64,000 nucleotides of DNA from Holothuria scabra (taxonomy: Eukaryota > Echinodermata > Holothuroidea > Aspidochirotida > Holothuriidae): assembly GCA_037179385.1 (NCBI GenBank), contig CM074193.1, forward strand, positions 3,183,547 to 3,247,546. Direction: 5' to 3'. The notes under the pieces were generated by a model. The model was not told the origin of the DNA, searched no databases, and was given only the letters and a program-made list of their open reading frames with translations. Positions 34,034-43,055 of the stretch are shown here, piece after piece. Made by a program: the position numbers and the translations under genes. Within the stretch, counting starts at the first letter, position 1, and every line of letters begins with the position of its first letter.

Positions 34034-35299
34034 TCAAGATGTAAACCAGCTGCCATTAGTACGATGTGTCCTCCCAGTCCTTCGCCATGTGAATGTTCTG
34101 CCCTTTCTTGGTGGGGTCTGGTAAAAATGAGAAATCCTTTCACTGGAAGGGCTAAGAGTTGTGTGCTGCTGAGATTGATAGTAATAAGGATCATAATCCA
34201 AGGGAATGTACTGCATACAAGGAACGAAGTTATGGAACGGCCCAGTGATCACTGAGTGGGGAATGGGTTGTTGGAATGCTAAGTTTCTTTGTACCTGTTG
34301 AGCAAGTTCAGAAATGAGTTGCAGGGTTTGCCTCCGCTCGTGACCCATAAGACAAACCGTACTGGAGTCAACCACCCTCTTCAAAATCATTAAATATTCA
34401 TATTTCGCAACTTCGTCATTGGCAAAATGTGAGTACAAGTAACTTTCAAGTTTTTGCCTTTGCTGCGGCAGTTCTGTAAAATCAATGAAAAACCTAGAAC
34501 ACATGTATTTTTCTAACTCCTTAATCTCTTTTTTACAAGCTGGGCTGTAGTCTCTAACCAACAAATTGCAATATTTCAAGAGGCCACCGCCTCTAATTTC
34601 CTCTGGGTTCCTTGTAGCAATCAACTTGTTATTCAGGTGATGAAGAGCTACCACAAAATCCCCAAACACACTTTCTCCAATCACTGTAGGGTAAAAGTGT
34701 TCATTCATTGGAATATCTGTAACTTTGTAGAAGAATAGTAACGAATCCAAAATGATCTGGAAGGAATCCACACTGAATTCAAACTGTCGTCTCATTCGAT
34801 CAACAAATTTCAGCTCTATGTTCTTACCTTTGTTATTAGCCAAGGATATCAGACTCCACTGATCCTTGGAAGTACAAATTTTCACCATTTTCTCAGCATA
34901 TGCCTCCTGCATCGTGCCGCAACCAATGCGGTTCTTATTCACATTGTCAGGTAGAAACTCCAGCAAGGTGCTGAACAAAATCTCTCGAATCTTTTGAGAT
35001 TTTTCCTCTGTAGATAGGTCCACACCGAAAATAACATCCAAATCATTATAAACCTTGCTTTCATCCGAGCACAAAATGTAACTAGCTGCTCCTCCATTTA
35101 ACCTCACATGTCGTACAGGAATGTCGTTTGCAGCCAGCTTTTCGCGTAAGCTATCCACTAATTCCAACAATGTAAGGTCCAAGGTGGGGAAGTTGCCTTT
35201 ACCATGGATATGTACAGGTTCACGGAGCATCTGGTCCAAACGTTCAACCTGTGCAAAACTTAGAACCTGGAATCTTTCCGGGGATTCCTTCGAGGCCAT
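34034..35299 (-). CDS. TENT5: terminal nucleotidyltransferase 5 (FAM46), poly(A) polymerase
   Basis: A 421-residue protein with the whole TENT5/FAM46 nucleotidyltransferase fold. Visible landmarks: [10 protein letters not shown] (31-40), NGGAAS (68-73), the metal-binding pair D86-L-D88 in YNDLDVIF, the third acidic residue E162 in [25 protein letters not shown] (170-186), [20 protein letters not shown] (228-247), CSRFFIDF (267-274) and [14 protein letters not shown] (313-326). These match vertebrate TENT5 almost without gaps. The family consists of non-canonical poly(A) polymerases that extend mRNA tails, notably of secreted-protein mRNAs at the ER; that role is inferred here. The second glycine of NGG replaces the serine of the usual GS motif. 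The C-terminal ~60 residues ([12 protein letters not shown] onward) are divergent and Arg-rich at the end. The ATG is preceded in frame by TGA 18 bases upstream, so it is the first usable start. The coding region is a single exon, as in vertebrate TENT5C; the paralogue is not assigned. Confidence 0.96.
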   Translation of the reverse strand: MASKESPERFQVLSFAQVERLDQMLREPVHIHGKGNFPTLDLTLLELVDSLREKLAANDIPVRHVRLNGGAASYILCSDESKVYNDLDVIFGVDLSTEEKSQKIREILFSTLLEFLPDNVNKNRIGCGTMQEAYAEKMVKICTSKDQWSLISLANNKGKNIELKFVDRMRRQFEFSVDSFQIILDSLLFFYKVTDIPMNEHFYPTVIGESVFGDFVVALHHLNNKLIATRNPEEIRGGGLLKYCNLLVRDYSPACKKEIKELEKYMCSRFFIDFTELPQQRQKLESYLYSHFANDEVAKYEYLMILKRVVDSSTVCLMGHERRQTLQLISELAQQVQRNLAFQQPIPHSVITGPFHNFVPCMQYIPLDYDPYYYQSQQHTTLSPSSERISHFYQTPPRKGRTFTWRRTGRTHRTNGSWFTS

Positions 35300-35322
35300 T
35301 CTCTTGTAACAGGTTCAAAATC

Positions 35323-35430
35323 CTATGGAAAAGAAATAGACAGGACAAAACATCAGTTGATAGCAAACATTATGGTAAAAGTAGCTTAATTCCTGTTAAA
35401 ATGAAGCGAAAACTTGGGGCACACACTTAC
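35323..35430 (-). other. candidate 5' UTR intron of TENT5
   Basis: On the minus strand, GTAAGT at 35430-35425 is a consensus donor, and TATTTCTTTTCCATAG ending at 35323 is an excellent acceptor, 23 bases before the ATG. This would be a 108-base intron in the 5' UTR. The acceptor is convincing; the true donor could instead lie much further upstream, since invertebrate deuterostome introns are usually longer. Confidence 0.45.
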
Positions 35431-36071
35431 AACGTTAAGGTAGTTAACTCTCCGTGTATTAATCCCGGCACAGTACTGGCAATGCGACCTGTAGTCTGAA
35501 CTATGGTGTGAATGCCGCTGTGCAGTGACAGACCGAACAGCTGTCAGCAAAGCTCTTGTAACAAAATCACTGCGCAAGTGGAACAGCCCAGAGTGTTCCA
35601 AAAACGTTTGGTAAAATAGGTACTGCTCCAACGCTCAGTGTCTTCCCCCTTCAGCCTAACACCCTTCTTCTTTTGTCGATGTAATTTGAAACAAAAACTT
35701 GTGTATTTCGTAACAGGTGACTTAACAGCTAAATGCAACCATATAGAGGTAGATTTCTTTTATTTGATGTTACAGCTTATTTCGCAACGGGGGGAATTGA
35801 AAGTATGTGAGGGCGGCATTCGTTTAGGTATTCATGATTGGCTGTCAGCTTGCAGTTTGGTGTACAGTGTAGTTAGTAGTAACGACCTATTTACGTTCGT
35901 CCCACATGGCTCACAATTCAAACGATGCAACGAAGCTCCTGTGATTGCGAAATCGACCGACCGTATGGTTTTGCAGACCGTGTCTGATTATGGAAGTTGA
36001 ATTTGTACTTCAGGCTCTGCCAAATTTTGCAATGCAACTGAGTGTGCAGTTTTTAACACGGATATACTTAT
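35431..36071 (-). promoter_or_regulatory. probable TENT5 5' exon and promoter region
   Basis: Upstream of TENT5 and free of repeats up to the hAT-like insertion. A CCAAT box in the context AGCCAATCATG lies on the minus strand (ATTGG at 35837-35841), about 540 bases before the ATG. No TATA box is evident. The 14-mer TCATGATTGGCTGT here also occurs in family C MITEs, so its promoter role is uncertain. Confidence 0.3.
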
Positions 36072-36489
36072 TCAAATATCAGGGGCGGCGCTGGCGGGGG
36101 AGGGGGGCATGCCCCGTCGGGGGCATGCCCCCTCCCCGTCGGTGAAAGTCGGCGGTTTCGTCGGGGAGGCCCAAAAAATAAAAAATAAAAAATAAATAAA
36201 AAAAGAAAAGAAAAAGAAAAAACCTACAAGGACGGAAATTACTGGATGGGTAAACATATTTTTTTTTTAAATATGATTTTCAATCACTTCTTCTTTGCTC
36301 GGTTAAACCACATTTCATGTACCTTGTTCTATCTTCTCCCCCGTCGTGGAAGGATGGCAATTTCCTTCGAGGAGGCCTGAAAATTAACGTAAAGGACTGA
36401 AGTTCCTGGAAGAATGATCATGAACTTTTTTTTTCTTTTTGTACTATTTTATTCTTTTGTAACGGTATTTCAATGCCTATCTGAATCTG

Positions 36490-37215
36490 TTTTAATCATT
36501 TCTTACTAGCTCTGTTATCCCTCATCTCATCTTCAATCCTCAAGGTCATGCCCCCGTCGGGGAAGGCTGCCCTTCCCCCTGTTGTTGAGAAAACCCAATT
36601 TCGTCGGGGAGCCTTCATCTGCCTGTCTGCATGCCCACGTTAAAATATCAGTCATCCGGACGCTCTTCTTGATTTTGATCACTAGAAGACCATATTCATC
36701 AAGGAAACTCACAATTCCGAATTTTCCTGACAAAAAAGACGAGAGGTTGTTCGGGTGCATGCAGTGCCCAATGTTCTGCCACCTGGCCTGCCTTTACAGT
36801 CGAATTCCATTAACGGTAATGAAAATCAGACAGGCCGTTTCAGCTACACATAGGCTGATGATGTAAAGTAGTGTGAAGATGTCTCCCAATAAGTCTGATT
36901 GAAAATTCATTTGAAGCCACCTTGTAACGTGACATATTTTCAAAAATTCAAATGCATAGGAAGAAGAATAATTTACAGTCTGGAGTTCGGGAAGTCACGT
37001 AGAAAAATCTCATCTTTTTAGCGGGCCTTGCAATGGACTACAAGGACGATTCCGTTACAGATTTTTCCCCCGAAAAGAGACAAGAACGTGACATCTAATT
37101 AATTGAAGCAGTACCCTTTTATCTGGTAATTTTCTGATCACTTAGCAAGTTGGGGTTTTTTTTATTGAAGTGAAACTTTCATTTTAAAGAAAAGTTCAAA
37201 GTAGCGACTGCTTCA
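36490..37215 (+). repeat. repeat F, copy 1
   Basis: Found inverted at 62805-63860. Shared words include TTCTTACTAGCTCTG, AGAAGACCATATTCATCAAG, GCATGCAGTGCCCAATG, ATTTGAAGCCACCTTGTAAC and TTTATCTGGTAATTTTCTGA. Probably part of the hAT-like family described at 36080. Supplies the empty site for the SINE inserted in copy 2. Confidence 0.75.
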
Positions 37216-38104
37216 TTTCTAGTTACAAGTCTGGGAAAGGCCTGTTCCGGCTGTCTGAGGGTACGCTCCGCGCCAACTGGTGGTGACGCTCCGATTAAAT
37301 AGAGTGTTTTGGCCGAAGTTAACAGAACATTACAAGCTTGCAAATTGTTCTTCTTTTTGGCACAATATTATGAAGCTCAAAATTATGACTGATTTGCTTT
37401 TAGGTACGAGCCTGGGAAATGCCATTTCCTGCTATCTGGAGGTTCTCATTTTTATAAAAATTTCTGTGCTCTGCACTTTGATAGTCGTTCGGGAAAAATT
37501 ACATTTTTCGAACAAAAGAGACACTTCTGCCCCTCTGAAACTGAAACGCTCCCGTACGTCTGTGTCAATAGGCCTACATAAATAAAAAAAAAACTTCAAA
37601 TGTATGGGAAGCCAAACTGTTTCCGCGGGAGAATTTTCCCAATGTGGTGCGAGGGCCTTAATCTTCATGATGATATTCAGTAACCCAACAAAACTACAAA
37701 TCACACCTTACTTGGTTTTCTTGTAAGAAGATTAGATTCTTTCATAAAACCCATACATCTGTCATAAAATTACAATTTTTCTCCAGTATACGTTTCAGAC
37801 TGTTAAACGTGGCAAAATTTTCCAATTTCTATGGATAGTCCGTACAATAAATAACCCAAGCCAACGCTGTTAATCAACCCAACACTCTACCTAATTTTGC
37901 TCTTGAAAGTCATATCACTTAATGAAAAACCAAAATATTTCATAATAACTGTACCCCAAACCAACTTTTCTTCAATTATATTCCAAAATTTCTCCAATAA
38001 AATAAGCTCTTAATTTTCAAATCTTCGTTCAAAAAAAGGGAAAAACCTTTTTGAGCAACCTAGTCTCGTGTTGAAGCCTTAGTACGTAGGTCTAGTACGT
38101 TAAA

Positions 38105-38400
38105 GGCATATTTTCATCATCCCAAACAGTTCCAATTCTCCCAACCTACTTACTTCTAGCCCCTCCCACATTTATCTAAAACTCATCTTTATCCAGACAC
38201 AATCATAGTTTATTGCTTCATGGCTTGTCCCACTGGCCATACAAGTCCATAATGTGTAATCAAGACACTCTCAGTGCCCATGCTGTGTAATTTAGCTATG
38301 ATGCATTGTTTGAATGTGATGCCAATCAAAGAGCTGTACCAATTGAGAGTTTTGATATATGTATACTGAAACTGTAGTTTGGGGTGACGAATGACTGCCT
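38105..38400 (+). mobile_element. TTAA MITE, family A (young), nested
   Basis: TTAA at 38101-38104 and 38401-38404; 296 bp; near-identical to 5243 and 32845. Nested in the 36080-38799 element, so it inserted after it. Confidence 0.9.
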
Positions 38401-38592
38401 TTAAAATGCGTAACCCCAAAATATTTAATGTTCTCGCCTATATAACGTTTTTTATTTTTCCCATATGGAGGATAGATCCTTCAATGAACACCCCAACTTT
38501 TTAATGGTCCTGGGTTTTAAGAATTTGTTGAAAATTAGGCCAAAAGTTTCGCGCGCTGCACGCGCCTCAAAATCGTAAGTCACGTCCCACCT

Positions 38593-38703
38593 GGGGCCCA
38601 TTCCACAAAGACTTACGCACAATCTTAAGTTTGATTCCCCCATTCTTAAGTCAACAGTAAATCATACTTAAGATTGTGCGTAACTCTTTGTGGAACGGGC
38701 CCC
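38593..38703. mobile_element. foldback MITE, GGGGCCC ends
   Basis: GGGGCCCATTCCACAAAGAC and TTACGCACAATCTTAAGT are inverted at the right end as ACTTAAGATTGTGCGTAA and CTCTTTGTGGAACGGGCCCC. 111 bp, almost entirely a hairpin. Elements with this GGGCCCGTTCCACAAAG-type end are, from memory, common in marine invertebrate genomes. Confidence 0.85.
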
Positions 38704-38799
38704 TGGACTTACTCACAACCTTTGTCGGGGCCTTGAAATGCTAGCCCCCCTGTCGGGGAGCTTGGGCCCCCCGTCGGGGAAATCCTGGTTCCACTCCTG

Positions 38800-39376
38800 T
38801 CAAATATATGTATAAATTGCTGTATAAAAACTCAGGGCAAAATAACGAGTAGGTCACATTTCCATCTAGTCCCCCATGATCGAATGGAAACCAGGGGGTA
38901 GACAACGGAAATCATAGGAAACTTAAATCAAGACTACCAAAATGGCATATAGGCATTTATAGGTGCCATGCGATAAGGTGATACTTTTACTGAGGATGAC
39001 TTTTATTATGGGCAGAAAGAAAAGCGTCGTAATTGGGGAAGAAGCGCACTGGAACCCTTTGCCCGAAATGTGTCCCTCAAATGAGATTAGGGATTTTTCA
39101 ACAAAAACGATAGGTCTTTGGTAGTCAGAGAGTGATCGGCCACCAGATTTCGTATAATTTGATTTTTTATTTGAGGACAGGGGTGGGGGACAAGGAAAGG
39201 CAGTAATGTTTAAGGTGGAAAATCCCTCAAAACACATGCAAAGTACAATTTCCGCCTATCTGAGGGGTTTCGTTTTTTCAAAATTTTCATTAGGCCTACC
39301 ATAATGATTATGCTCTGCACCATTAAAACTTGGCGCTCAGTTCATACAGCCCTTCAAGCAGGATTAAATCACAATG
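38800..39376. other. no gene recognised
   Basis: A 104-codon minus-strand open frame (38923-39237) has no motif. 39240-39300 resembles 11795-11900 and 37400-37480 (TTTCAAAATTTTCATTAG, GCGCTCAG), an unnamed dispersed repeat. Confidence 0.45.
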
Positions 39377-39683
39377 AAAGGGCCAATTCTCTCACGCCAA
39401 ACAGTTCAAATTCTCCTAAAGCCTAACGTACTAACATAAGCCCCTCCCACATCTGTCAAAAACTTCATTCTAGTAGACACAACCTCAATTTATTGTTTCG
39501 GGATGATATAAGACCATGCAAAACAGTAGTCAAAACACTCTCAGTACAGTTCATGCTGTGTAATATGAGCTTCAGTACTTTGCATTTTTTGAACCAGCTT
39601 TCAAAAAGCTGTGCCAACTGAGAATTTATGTGGACTCACTACAAAAATTGTCGTCTGGATGGGGTGAGAGAACTAGCCCTTCA
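39377..39683 (+). mobile_element. family A MITE
   Basis: AAAGGGCCAATTCTCTCACG at the left and GGGGTGAGAGAACTAGCCCT at the right, with CATGCTGTGTAATATGAGC inside. It abuts a family C copy. Confidence 0.8.
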
Positions 39684-39937
39684 AGGACAAGGGGAGTCGT
39701 TCCAAACGATTTTGAAGCAACATATGAATCGTAAGGTTTTGCTTCTCATTTCTTTTCAAAGTATCTTTTATAATCTTTTCGAACTTCAATATTACGTACT
39801 CAAGGTAAAAAAATTACCACTTATCAGCTTATGGTAAACTTCATATTTAATGTGAAAAATACTGTCACATAACTTACAAGAGCCAGTCAGAACAGTGTAT
39901 TACACTACTGTTGGGGGGACTGCATTTCCCTTTTAAC
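39684..39937 (-). mobile_element. MITE, family C
   Basis: Starts right after the family A copy: CAAGGACAAGGGGAGTCGTT, then CTTCAATATTACGTACTCAA, ACAAGAGCCAGTCAGAAC and GGGGGGACTGCATTTCCC. Confidence 0.75.
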
Positions 39938-39997
39938 TGTCCATCGACTATTTAATTTATTTCCCTATAATTCATCTCCTCTTCTCCATCCCTCCAT

Positions 39998-40105
39998 ATC
40001 CCAGCTCAGGAATGTCTCTTGAAGATGGGAGTTAAACTGTTAGAATTCATTTTACATGCTCTTCAATATATATTTTTGGAATTTTTGGACTTGAGGTACA
40101 CTTTT
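39998..40105 (+). mobile_element. family B MITE, right-end fragment
   Basis: CCCAGCTCAGGAATGTCTCT, AAGATGGGAGTTAAACTGTT and GGACTTGAGGTACACTTT match the right end of family B only. Confidence 0.75.
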
Positions 40106-40259
40106 AGTGTCTAGCAACCCCAAAAGAGGGCGGCATTCTTCATTGTATTACATGTAAGTTAGTTGGATTGGCAAACTTTTCTATCACGTTTTAGAACCAT
40201 GGTGTGGTGGAATGTCCAACAAGAAGTGTTACCGAAAGATCCTGCCTATCATTGCCTTC

Positions 40260-40597
40260 TTCTTTCCTGGGGTGTATTTTTTCTTTATTTCCAAGTTGCC
40301 CGTATGTGTTCAACATGTTTGTTCTACAGAGAGGATATATGTAACCACATCACACGTAAAAGTAAGATTGCTATCACATATTGTCATACGGGGCAGTAGC
40401 TTTCAGAAAATAAGAAAAACAAACACCGTACCGTATATGAGTTCAACATTGACATCACAAATTATGACGCACCTTACGTTTTAAAGTTAAGTGAATAAAC
40501 TTCAACATTTTACATCTCAGCTCAGGAATGTCCTGTCAAGATGGAAGTTGGACTGTTTGGACTGTTTTATTGAAACTTTAGATTTGAGGCACACTTT
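40260..40597 (+). mobile_element. family B MITE, 5'-truncated
   Basis: Contains AACATGTTTGTTCTACAG, TGAATAAACTTCAACATTTT, TCAGCTCAGGAATGTCCTGT and a weakened end TTTGAGGCACACTTTAAG. Two overlapping open frames of 78 and 90 codons run into it and are not supported as genes. Confidence 0.7.
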
Positions 40598-40619
40598 AAG
40601 TCGAGTCGTCCATTTTTCT

Positions 40620-40800
40620 CAAATGTGGCTCATTGGCCAAGCCAAGCACAATGGTAGTTCGTAAGTAGGTTCCATTTTTTTAAAGTCTTGGGTATTATTC
40701 CATTATTATACTGAGCACTATGCTGAGCGCCAAACACCATGGTTAATCGTTTCCATTTGTGAAATCTTCGGTATGATCCGGTCAGGAGTAGAAATCCAGA
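40620..40800 (-). mobile_element. SINE, diverged
   Basis: Minus-strand match to the SINE body: TACCATTGTGCTTGGC, GGAACCTACTTACGAAC and, nearer the head, GGTCTGGATTTCTACTCC. A duplicated internal block (CACAATGG / CACCATGG) suggests two partial copies. Confidence 0.55.
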
Positions 40801-40849
40801 CCAGTGAGAATATACTATAGAGCCAGACATTTGTCATTAAACTAGTATT

Positions 40850-41112
40850 TACCCAGGGTGTGCCATTGACATAGCTCTTTGATTGGTATTAAATTGAAAA
40901 AAAAAATATGTGGAGAGCAGCTCATAGGCCCATAACACAGCATGCGCTAAGAGTGTTCTGATTTCTTAGGGCCTTGCATGTTCATCAGGACATAACTGAA
41001 ACAGTATTAAGGCAAGGATTGTGTCTAAGAATGATCGTTATAGTAAGACAGTTGAGGTGAAAGGGATGGGTTGGGAGAAATAGAACTGTTAGGGTGATTA
41101 ATATCTGCCCTG
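40850..41112 (-). mobile_element. family A MITE
   Basis: AGCTCTTTGATTGGTATTAA, AACACAGCATGCGCTAAGAG, CTGAAACAGTATTAAGGC and GTGATTAATATCTGCCCTGA. Its right edge abuts a family B copy. Confidence 0.7.
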
Positions 41113-41685
41113 AAAGTGTACCTCAAGTCAAGAAATTCAAAACATATATTAAACAGCTCGAAAATGAAGGTTTTTAGTCCAGTGCCCATCTTCATGGGAT
41201 ATTCTTGAGCCGACCTGTAACATGTTGAAATTTTTCACTCAAATTAAAATGGTACATTGCACAATAATTTGTGATGTCATTGTTGTACTACTCAAATTGC
41301 AATCTTTGTATTTCTTTAATTTTCTGAAAGTTACTGCACCTTGTACCAACGTATGAAAGCACTCTTACTCTTATGGAGTGATGTAATTAGTTAAAACCTC
41401 TAAGTGCAACACGCTGTGCAAGCAGGGAGTGGTGCAAGCAAACAGGAAGTGTTGCAACTCCCTGGTTCAAGGTAATACAACATTTTTAATTTTAAAAGGA
41501 AGCAAAGCAGGTAACGTTAGTTGTGTAACAAAAAAAAAAAACCAAAAAAAAAAAAAAACACACAAATTATTGCTCAATGGACTATAATTAAATTTTGTAT
41601 TTCGGCTCAAGAATGTCCTTTGAAGTTGGGAGTTTCATGTTGTCTAATATATATTTTTGATGTTTTTGAATTGTGTTACATTTTA
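41113..41685 (-). mobile_element. MITE, family B
   Basis: Left end AAAGTGTACCTCAAGTCAAG, right end weakened (TTGTGTTACATTTTAAAG). Interior typical, but it carries extra short segments near 41420-41467 (CAGGGAGTGGTGCAAG and GCAACTCCCTGGTT) that other copies lack, plus A-runs at 41530-41557. Confidence 0.8.
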
Positions 41686-41773
41686 AAGACTAACATTCAC
41701 CACCCAACTTACATTGCTCTTGCGTGGGTGGGGGAGGGGTGAGGGACTCAGTTGGTGGGTGCTCTTGACTATT

Positions 41774-41846
41774 ATCAATTTAGTAGATGAAGATTAAAAT
41801 CAATTTAGTAGATGAAGATTAATATAAATTTAGTAGATGAAGAGTT
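41774..41846 (+). repeat. 25-bp tandem repeat, ~2.9 units
   Basis: ATTTAGTAGATGAAGATTAA repeats with a strict 25-bp period at ~41776, 41801 and 41826; the last unit is incomplete. Confidence 0.9.
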
Positions 41847-42332
41847 GGTAGAATTCTAGAGCAAGTACACTCTTCCACTTCCGTACGGAATAACGCACTC
41901 ACTACCGGACTTCCTCGCGCAACAAAGGTCTATTTGACGTTTCAGCACAACATATACTAAAAAAAATGAGATCATAACTTCCCAAGTGCGTTACAGTGTG
42001 TAGATTCATAGTGTTTTTTCAGGGTTTTCATTTTAGGAAGTATTCGGAGTTGCGCTTAATGGTAGGCCTGTGTCTAAACTAGATCTGTAATGTCCATACT
42101 ATTACCCACCAGGCGAAATACTTTTTCCATTAGGCACACCCCCTTTTTGGGTGGAAAATCATGACCAATTTATGGGATTGATGTTTATGCATTGGACCAA
42201 AAGCCTTTTTCATTCCAACTTTGTATAAAGTTTACAGTATTATTACCTGTAGCCAGAAAAACATTGCTAAACATGGTTCTAGGAGATGAGTGTCGCAGGT
42301 GTCTGGGGCAAAAATAGTTTGTATGCCTATTT

Positions 42333-42649
42333 CCCAGCCAACATGCCCAGCTGGGCCCCAACTGGGTTTCAGCTGGGCTACTTGCTGGGCCCCAGCTGGG
42401 GCCCATCCGTGTTTGTCAGATGTTCCCACGTGGGGCCCAACTGGGCTAGCCTTTCCCATCTGAAACCCAGCTAAAGCTCAGTTAGGCTTCAGTTATTGAA
42501 GCGGGGCACAACTGGGCTTCAGCTGGGAAAGGCTAGCCCAGTTGGGCCCAACGTGGGAACACATGACAAACACGGATGGGCCCCAGCTGGGGCCCAGCAA
42601 GTAGTCCAGCTGAAACCCAGCTGGGGCCCAGCTGGGCATGTTGGCTGGG
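42333..42649. repeat. large foldback palindrome, CCCAGCTGGG-rich
   Basis: Arms of ~139 bp (42333-42471 and 42510-42649), imperfectly complementary, around a ~38-bp centre. Outer edges CCCAGCCAACATGCCCAGC and GCTGGGCATGTTGGCTGGG match exactly. The arms themselves contain many CAGCTGGG units, so each arm is also internally repetitive. Open frames with repeated Gly-Pro-Ser-Trp reflect this and are not genes. Confidence 0.9.
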
Positions 42650-42691
42650 TTGGATCTATATTTGTTGCGCAAGCGTGGTTTTAGTCATGAA

Positions 42692-42925
42692 TTGGCATTT
42701 TTGTGGGGGATTCCCCAACTTTGTGACGTCACAACATTTGAAATCGTTACATTTCACGTAGCATGAGGCCTATTTTTAATGAAATCATCATTTCATGGCT
42801 TCTTTCAAGTAAACCGATGATGTCAAAGAAATTGATTGATCTTACTTCAACTTGAACAATTTCGAAATTTTGGTATAAAATGAGCAAATGATCGTTTTGG
42901 GTAAAAACATTTCGATTTGGGAGGC
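42692..42925 (+). repeat. dispersed repeat D, copy 1
   Basis: Matches 47335-47575 in the same orientation: ATTCCCCAACTTTGTGACGT, AAATTTGAAATCG-like words, ACAATTTCGAAATTTTGGTA, AAAATGAGCAAATGATCG and ATTTCGATTTGG. Boundaries not defined. Confidence 0.7.
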
Positions 42926-42949
42926 GAGAAAGAGACAGTTCTTGAGGGC

Positions 42950-43055
42950 GGGGAAAGTTAAGGCTTAGTTGAGGGGATAAAAATATCAGGAATGCAGTTA
43001 GTCTGAAGAAGAGAATTGGTACTGTTTGGGGTGAGAGAATTGGGCCTTTAAAGTA
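42950..43055 (-). mobile_element. family A MITE, end fragment
   Basis: Only the right part: AATTGGTACTGTTTGGGGTG, AGAGAATTGGGCC and TTTAAAG. Confidence 0.75.

Larger units (their letters stand above)
36080..38799. mobile_element. 2.7-kb hAT-like element, perfect 8-bp duplication
   Basis: Flanked by TCAAATAT at 36072-36079 and again at 38800-38807. Left end CAGGGGCGGCGCTGG, right end CCTGGTTCCACTCCTG; both ends carry CCGTCGGGG motifs (36115-36160, 38748-38780). A C/G hairpin at 36097-36137 (GGGGCATGCCCC words) sits just inside the left end. No transposase is visible. Nested in it are a family A MITE (38105), a foldback MITE (38593) and repeat F. It lies ~780 bases upstream of the TENT5 start codon. 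Confidence 0.85.

Noticed and set aside
35638..36000. 120-codon plus-strand frame upstream of TENT5
   Set aside because: Antisense to the presumed TENT5 5' region, no motif, no splice context.
42185..42761. Several overlapping frames rich in Gly-Pro-Ser-Trp-Gly
   Set aside because: They are translations of the CAGCTGGG foldback palindrome, appearing on both strands.
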